Below, in pieces: positions 59,314 through 64,000 of a stretch of 64,000 nucleotides of DNA (position 1 is its first letter; each line of letters starts with the position of its first letter). Source of the DNA: Nocardia cyriacigeorgica. Lineage in GTDB: Bacteria; Actinomycetota; Actinomycetes; Mycobacteriales; Mycobacteriaceae. The DNA lies in NCBI RefSeq assembly GCF_005863245.1, contig NZ_VBUT01000014.1, positions 53,104-117,103 of the forward strand, given 5' to 3'. Under the pieces are notes generated by a model. The model saw only the letters and a program-made list of their open reading frames with translations. It made no database searches and had not been told where the DNA came from. Made by a program: the position numbers and the translations under genes.

Positions 59314-59841
59314 TCACTCCGACCGGAACGGCCGCCGCCGACGCAACCCGAGACGGGTAGCCAAACCGCCCGCCGCCAGACGAAAGATCGTCCCACCGCC
59401 TCGAACAGGTGCATCCTTCTCCGAGGCGAACCAGATCTGAAAGTTCCTCGGGCTGAACGGAAGCGAAATATGCTCGTGCGTAATCGCCCACCGGCTGTCC
59501 CATCGCCGCAGGCACACGGTCTCCCGCACCCATATCGACAACTCGATCCCGCCCCTGTGCCTGCCCGAGTCCAGGTGCAGCATATTGGCGAACGCGACAT
59601 CGTCATCCGCAACCACAGTCAGGTCGTGCGTTTCCAATCCGATAGGTCCTTCATAACCGTCGAACCATCGCACGAAGTTTCGTCGTACCTCGCCGGTTCC
59701 CGTGAATCGCAGTGGTGCGACGGCATCGTAGTAGACGATGTCAGGCGCATAGAACGACATCAGCCGATCGATATCCTTCGACCGCTGCGCATCGGTCCGG
59801 CTCTCCAACAGCGCCCTGATCTCCGCCTCATGCGAACCCAT
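59314..59841 (-). CDS. SnoaL/NTF2-like protein
   Basis: One hundred and seventy-five residues from the ATG at 59841. The N-terminal 130 residues have the SnoaL/ketosteroid-isomerase-like fold: IRALLESRTDAQRSKDIDRLMSFYAPDIVYYDAVAPLRFTGTGEVRRNF, then WAITHEHISLPF with the usual His. Such proteins are small catalytic or binding pockets. The last 40 residues (GLATRLGLRRRRPF) are basic and may be unusual; a stop further upstream could be missed. Confidence 0.7.
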   Translation of the reverse strand: MGSHEAEIRALLESRTDAQRSKDIDRLMSFYAPDIVYYDAVAPLRFTGTGEVRRNFVRWFDGYEGPIGLETHDLTVVADDDVAFANMLHLDSGRHRGGIELSIWVRETVCLRRWDSRWAITHEHISLPFSPRNFQIWFASEKDAPVRGGGTIFRLAAGGLATRLGLRRRRPFRSE

Positions 59842-60257
59842 CGTGTCTCCGTTCGAGTCTCCGCCCACAGCCACGCTCCTATCGGCGGCCGGTGGTTTCA
59901 GGAGTCCGACGACGCACTCAGGTCGAATGTGAGGTGTGTGCGAGGACGGCACCGTGTCAAGCCCGAAAGCCGAACATGGTCCTGCAGGGATACGTTCGGC
60001 TGTCGGAGATTCGCGACACCTACCGGAGAAGCTGCGCTTGCCGAACACCCCGGTCAGGTCTCGCCGAGCGAGCGCGGTCAGATGACGACCGTCGACGCCC
60101 CCACTGCGGGAACGACGCCATGCTGTCCGTCGCTGCACGTCACGGCGAATCCGCCCGAATCGACCCCGACGTCGCGCGGGATTCCCTCCGAACCACTGGT
60201 CGATGGGTAGAGTTGGTGGCCGAAGACCGACGGTGAAGTGATTGGGGGAGTGCGGAA
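59842..60257. other. Intergenic, divergent promoter region
   Basis: About 416 bp between a leftward SnoaL-like gene and a rightward STAND gene. Frames crossing it do not look coding. I see no hairpin or clear promoter consensus. Confidence 0.5.
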
Positions 60258-62321
60258 TTGTCGTGGATACCGAATCAGGGGGTTTCTGATCGCGCCCCGG
60301 CTGTGGTGCCCGATATCAGCGCGATGGGTCCCGGCTTCGCGACCTGGACTGTCGAGGCCCCTCCGGCGCTGTTCATCGACCGGGACGAGTTGCTGGCGTT
60401 GGCCCGTGAGGTCGCCGAGCGGGAGCGTGACTCACCGGCGGTCATCGCGTTGAGCGGTTTGTCCGGGATCGGCAAGACGATGTTGCTGCGGCGGATCGCT
60501 GCCGGGTTGCGCGATCTGTTCGACGTCGGGTTGACCGTCGATTTCGGGCAGTTGCGTCATGACGGTGCGGTACCGATGGCCGATGTCGTTGCGGGTCTGC
60601 TGGGCGATCTCTTCGTCGACCAACGGTGGATACCAGCGGATTTGGAGGGGCGGTGCCGCAGATTCCGCCAGGTGACCGCAGGGCGGCGGGTCCTGTTGCT
60701 GCTCGACGGTGTATCCGATGCGGCGCAGGTGGCGGCGCTGCTTCCCAATTCGCGCCATGCGATGGTGGTCGCGGTCGGTGACGTCGCGGTGGAGGAACTG
60801 GCGGCGGACGGCGCGATCGTGCGCCGAGTCGTGGGATTGGGAGCCGAACACGGTGTGGAGTTGCTGACACGATTGGTTGGCGATCGCGCGGCAGCTCACC
60901 CGGACCGGGCTCGGCGACTGGTCGAGTTGGTGGGCGGTTCGCCTCAGGTGATCAAAGTCCTCGCGGGCTCCCTGCGCTCGCGGCGCGGCCCCTCGCTCGA
61001 GGAATTGATCAACGATCTCGACGGAAGCGCGGTGCCTACGGGAACGGCGCACCGGTCATCCTTGCTCGACAGTGAGTTGCGTGAATTGTTCGCCAACGTC
61101 TACGACTGGTTGCCACTTGATGCAGCGCGGCTGTACCACGTGCTGGGGCAGTTGCCGGGCCGCACGATGTCGGTGCGGATCATCGCCGCAGCACTCGACG
61201 CGCCGGCGTCCGAGGTAGAACGATTGATCGGCGTACTGGTCGATGGCAATTTGCTGGAGGAGTCCGGTGCCGAGTTCCTGATGCCGGATCTGGTCCGCAG
61301 GCATGCTCGATTGGTCGCAGCCACCGGCGAGGACCCTGCCGATATGGACCGAGCTGTCGCCCGAGCTATTGGTGCTTGGGTGGAAGACGCGGTCGCTGCC
61401 GATTTCGCCGTCGTCCGTGATCGGTTCCGGGTAGGCGGTGTACGTCCGGTACCGGAGGCACAGGCCTTCGGGTCGGACAGCGAGGCCATGGCGTGGTTCG
61501 CTGAGAAGCACGAGGATCTGCTCGCCGTGATACGAGCGGCGTCGGCACGGGAACTGAACACTCAGGTATGGACCTTGTTCCAGGCGATGTGGCCGTTCTA
61601 CAGCAGTCACCCCAGGTTCCAAGCACAACGGGAAGCCGGTGACCTGGCTGTTGCGGCGGCCGCCGCGGATGGTGATCGCGCTGCCGAGGCGAGGGTTCTG
61701 TGCTTTCGGGCAAGGGGTTTCATGGAGGTCGGAAACTTCCGGGCCGCTGGTGCCGATCTCGACCGAGCCACGGAGCTGAGCCGGGGCGAGAACGGGCCGC
61801 TGTTCGCCTCGGTACAAGACTTCGTGGGCCACTACTATTACAAGCAGGGGTATTTCACCGATGCGCTCGCAGCCTTCGAGACCTCGCTCGCGATCAACGA
61901 ACGACTCGAAGACGGGCGCGGTATCGCGTTGCAGGCGCAGTTCTGTGGCCGGTGCATGGGCCGGCTGGGCCGAGAGGACGAGGCTCTGGACGCCTTCGAT
62001 CGCGCTGCCCGGATGATCGCGCCGTTCGACGATGCCCGGACGGCGTCGCGTATCGCCTACAGCAGGGCGGAGGTCCTGGTCGCGCTCGGCCGGAAGGCCG
62101 ATGCCGTCGCCAGTTTGCACGAGGCCCGCACCTTCGCTGCCCGATTGGGACAGACCATGCTGCTGGCCCGTCCGCTCGAGCTGCTAGCCGACGTCGCGGC
62201 GGAGGTCGAAGACATCGTGGCCGTGCGCAATTACGTGGCGCAGGTGGTGGAGCTGCACCGGCAGAGCGGCTCGCCGGAGCTGGACCGCTGGCAGCAGCGC
62301 CTGGAGGACCTGTCACAGTGA
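60258..62321 (+). CDS. STAND NTPase (NB-ARC-like) with TPR repeats
   Basis: Six hundred and eighty-seven residues from a TTG start. The NTPase part includes VIALSGLSGIGKT (Walker A at residues 67-74), VLLLLDGVSD (Walker B) and a GGSPQVIKVLAGSL helix; a helical region with AKLYHVLGQLPG follows; and about residues 420-680 are TPR-like helices (YYKQGYFTDALAAFETSLAINERLEDG). It resembles AfsR-type regulators without the DNA-binding BTAD part, and could be a signal switch or a defence-type STAND protein. Its stop overlaps the convergent glycosyltransferase gene by 9 bp. Confidence 0.75.
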   Translation: MSWIPNQGVSDRAPAVVPDISAMGPGFATWTVEAPPALFIDRDELLALAREVAERERDSPAVIALSGLSGIGKTMLLRRIAAGLRDLFDVGLTVDFGQLRHDGAVPMADVVAGLLGDLFVDQRWIPADLEGRCRRFRQVTAGRRVLLLLDGVSDAAQVAALLPNSRHAMVVAVGDVAVEELAADGAIVRRVVGLGAEHGVELLTRLVGDRAAAHPDRARRLVELVGGSPQVIKVLAGSLRSRRGPSLEELINDLDGSAVPTGTAHRSSLLDSELRELFANVYDWLPLDAARLYHVLGQLPGRTMSVRIIAAALDAPASEVERLIGVLVDGNLLEESGAEFLMPDLVRRHARLVAATGEDPADMDRAVARAIGAWVEDAVAADFAVVRDRFRVGGVRPVPEAQAFGSDSEAMAWFAEKHEDLLAVIRAASARELNTQVWTLFQAMWPFYSSHPRFQAQREAGDLAVAAAAADGDRAAEARVLCFRARGFMEVGNFRAAGADLDRATELSRGENGPLFASVQDFVGHYYYKQGYFTDALAAFETSLAINERLEDGRGIALQAQFCGRCMGRLGREDEALDAFDRAARMIAPFDDARTASRIAYSRAEVLVALGRKADAVASLHEARTFAARLGQTMLLARPLELLADVAAEVEDIVAVRNYVAQVVELHRQSGSPELDRWQQRLEDLSQ

Positions 62322-64000
62322 CCGGAAAACGACCGTGATGTGGTGGGACCCGTTGGCAACCACCAGGTTCGGCAAATCCGATCGGCCGGGGTGGCGCAGC
62401 AGCTGGCAGTGCAGCGCCGAAGCGAGAATGTATGGATCGCCCACTGCGTCGTCGGTATGCGCGTGCATCGCCCGGCCGTCACGGAGCAGCGCGAACAGGG
62501 CGCCGGATTCGTCTGGAGCGGCGGCGATCCGGCAGCCGGGAAGTTCGGACAACGTCGCGCTCGCCCAGGTCCGAGCCATGGAGGTCGCCATGGACTGGTC
62601 GGCGACCACGACGGCGGCGTTCTGCACGAGTCGTTCATCCGGCGCGTCCGATCCAACGACGAGGTGATTGCCGTCCTGCTGATCGGCAGAGTTGTCCAGG
62701 ATCGCCGGGTATCGGCTCATGATGGCGACGGTCGGATCAGCGTCGCCGAACTCGATCGCGACCCGGTAGGCGCGGAGCGGGGTGCGGGGAAGCGGCTCGG
62801 TGTGGGCCGGCGCCGGCATGATCGGTGGCCACGGCGGCGGCGTCAGGTTCAGCAGCTCGTACATCACCGCGCGCAGCCGGGTCAGCGCCTCGCCGCGGTG
62901 GGCGAATACTCCCGCAGCGAGCCGGTCGAGCAGGGCCTCGTCCACGGTGGCGATGGCATCGCGAACCTGCGCGGCCAGTGGCTGCTCCCGGTCCAGCCGC
63001 GGGATGTGAGCGCCGAGGTCGGCCATCGAGGTGCCTGCCGGTACCTCCGTGGCGCTGAACGCCGCGAGCAGCAGCGGGCGGCGTAGACCGGTGCTGTAGG
63101 CCGAGAGGCTGCCGTGGTCGCTGATCACGCAGTCCGCCGCCGCCAGCACCGGTTTCCATGGTCCGGTCGGTGGAACGATGATCAACCCGGCGGCAGCTGC
63201 CCGTGCGAGCCATTGTCGCACCTGCCAGTTGCTGTGAAAGACCCAGACATTCGGATGCAGAATTGCTGCGACCCGGAATTCGTCATGCGGTAGTTGCGCG
63301 AGCAGCTCTGTGGGCAGGGAGGGCCAGCGGCCCATCGTCGAATCCGCACCCCAGGTGGAGGCCACCACGATCAGCTCCTGGCCTGGTCGCAGGCCGAGCC
63401 ACGATCTCAGTCGGTTGCGTTCGCGGGTCAAACCAGCCAGCCGATCCACACAGGGATCGCCGATCACCGCGGCTCGGTCGACCAATTCGGGCGCGGCATT
63501 CGCTAGAGCGGACAGCTGGTTCGCATGGGATAGCCCGACTCGGGCAGGTACCGGTCGGCCGTTGTGCCACAACGCCGAAGCGGCGAATCCCGATAGTGTG
63601 CGTGCGCCGGTGGCCGGCTCGGAGTGCGGCGAATACTTCTGATATCCAGCGCCGTGCGGGACCAGCAACAGCGGCCCCGTCAGCTCATGCAGATCGCTGT
63701 TGTCGCTGGCCGCGAGCACGAGGTGGAACTGTGTGCGGGTGGCATCGTCCCACGAGATGATCTGCGCGCCCATCGCGCGGATCTGTTCTGCCACTCCGGC
63801 ACTGAATTCGGAGCCTTCATCGACGGTGAACCACACTTCGACACGAAGGTCGCCGGCGAGCGCGGGAAGGATATCGAGAATGCGATCGAGGGAGGGTACC
63901 GTCCGGGTAACAGCCAGGACGCGATGACTCGCGCCGATCGTTGCCCAGCGGCTGGCTTGCTGGCTTGCTGGCTTGCTGGCTTGCTGGCTTGCTGGCTTGC
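62313..64000 (-). CDS. Glycosyltransferase-like protein (partial at the window edge)
   Basis: The reading frame is open from the window's right edge to 62313. A GTG at 63836 gives 507 residues, but conserved-looking sequence (RVLAVTRTVPSLDRILDILPALAGDLRVEVWFTVDEG) lies before it with no start codon in frame, so the true start is beyond 64000. The protein has GLIIVPPTGPWKPVLAAADCVISDHGSLSAY, a Rossmann-like glycosyltransferase/CDP-glycerol-transferase pattern, and a second domain with DQSMATSMARTWA. The N-terminus runs into an 8-bp repeat that encodes KPASQQAS. Confidence 0.7.
   Translation of the reverse strand, partial: KPASQQASKPASQQASRWATIGASHRVLAVTRTVPSLDRILDILPALAGDLRVEVWFTVDEGSEFSAGVAEQIRAMGAQIISWDDATRTQFHLVLAASDNSDLHELTGPLLLVPHGAGYQKYSPHSEPATGARTLSGFAASALWHNGRPVPARVGLSHANQLSALANAAPELVDRAAVIGDPCVDRLAGLTRERNRLRSWLGLRPGQELIVVASTWGADSTMGRWPSLPTELLAQLPHDEFRVAAILHPNVWVFHSNWQVRQWLARAAAAGLIIVPPTGPWKPVLAAADCVISDHGSLSAYSTGLRRPLLLAAFSATEVPAGTSMADLGAHIPRLDREQPLAAQVRDAIATVDEALLDRLAAGVFAHRGEALTRLRAVMYELLNLTPPPWPPIMPAPAHTEPLPRTPLRAYRVAIEFGDADPTVAIMSRYPAILDNSADQQDGNHLVVGSDAPDERLVQNAAVVVADQSMATSMARTWASATLSELPGCRIAAAPDESGALFALLRDGRAMHAHTDDAVGDPYILASALHCQLLRHPGRSDLPNLVVANGSHHITVVFRSL
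63951..64000. repeat. Octanucleotide tandem repeat (GCTGGCTT)
   Basis: Six perfect copies of the 8-bp unit plus 2 nt run to the window's end and probably continue. They lie in the N-terminal coding region of the glycosyltransferase-like gene on the minus strand. Since 8 is not a multiple of 3, each gain or loss changes the reading frame. Confidence 0.95.

Noticed and set aside
1..64000. CRISPR arrays, insertion sequences and rRNA genes
   Set aside because: No array of repeats with spacers, no transposase-like frame and no rRNA sequence was found by reading the window.

Overview
The window is high-GC DNA with actinobacterial features: GTG and TTG starts, tightly overlapping ATGA/GTGA stop-start junctions, type VII secretion (EspC-like) and DUF3558-type lipoprotein genes, and a large AfsR/SARP regulator. 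It looks like the chromosome of a Nocardia or a close relative in the Mycobacteriales. The genus is inferred from gene content only; there is no rRNA in the window.

Positions 1 to about 43.4 kb hold a siphovirus prophage, read left to right from just inside its left end (no integrase is in the window). The lysogeny switch (0.05-3.3 kb) has a leftward HTH repressor followed by a HigB/Gp49-like toxin, a rightward Cro-like gene, eight direct TGGACA repeats, a Rha/KilAC antirepressor and an excisionase-like HTH protein. Many very small early genes follow, then a RecE-like exonuclease with an ERF-type annealing protein, a replication gene with an iteron-like origin inside it, an orphan C5-cytosine methyltransferase, a RusA resolvase and further small genes (3.3-14.5 kb). 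An accessory cassette at 14.5-16.4 kb holds a PIN-type toxin-antitoxin pair and two leftward genes. The late region runs HNH nuclease, terminase, portal, MuF-like protein, scaffold, decoration, capsid, connectors, major tail protein, frameshifted tail chaperones, tape measure, minor tail proteins, endolysin, holins and tail fibres (17.6-43.3 kb).

Several late genes are broken as written. The large terminase is split in two frames, the tape-measure gene has an in-frame amber codon and a frameshift, and a Gp37-like tail gene has a frameshift plus what looks like an inverted and shortened segment. Either the prophage is defective or the assembly contains errors; a host hydrolase at 55.7-56.6 kb also shows a one-base frameshift, so both explanations stay open. 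The tail-chaperone frameshift is different: it has a canonical GGGAAAC slippery site and is probably programmed.

From 43.4 to 49.9 kb lie host-type genes: DUF2510 membrane protein, DUF3558 lipoprotein, an EspC-like secretion target coupled to a large alpha/beta hydrolase and a lipoprotein, and secreted hydrolases. At about 49.98 kb there is the 3' end of a tRNA, most like tRNA-Ala, followed by a strong terminator. This suggests the right attachment site of an integrated element.

The rest (50-64 kb) is ordinary chromosome: YciI-like protein, deazaflavin-dependent reductase, SDR enzyme divergent from a 1065-residue AfsR-like regulator, MFS exporter, HAD hydrolase, SnoaL-like protein, a STAND/TPR protein and a glycosyltransferase-like gene that runs off the window in a perfect 8-bp tandem repeat. 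Two diverged copies of a roughly 300-350 bp non-coding repeat flank the 50.5-56.8 kb block.
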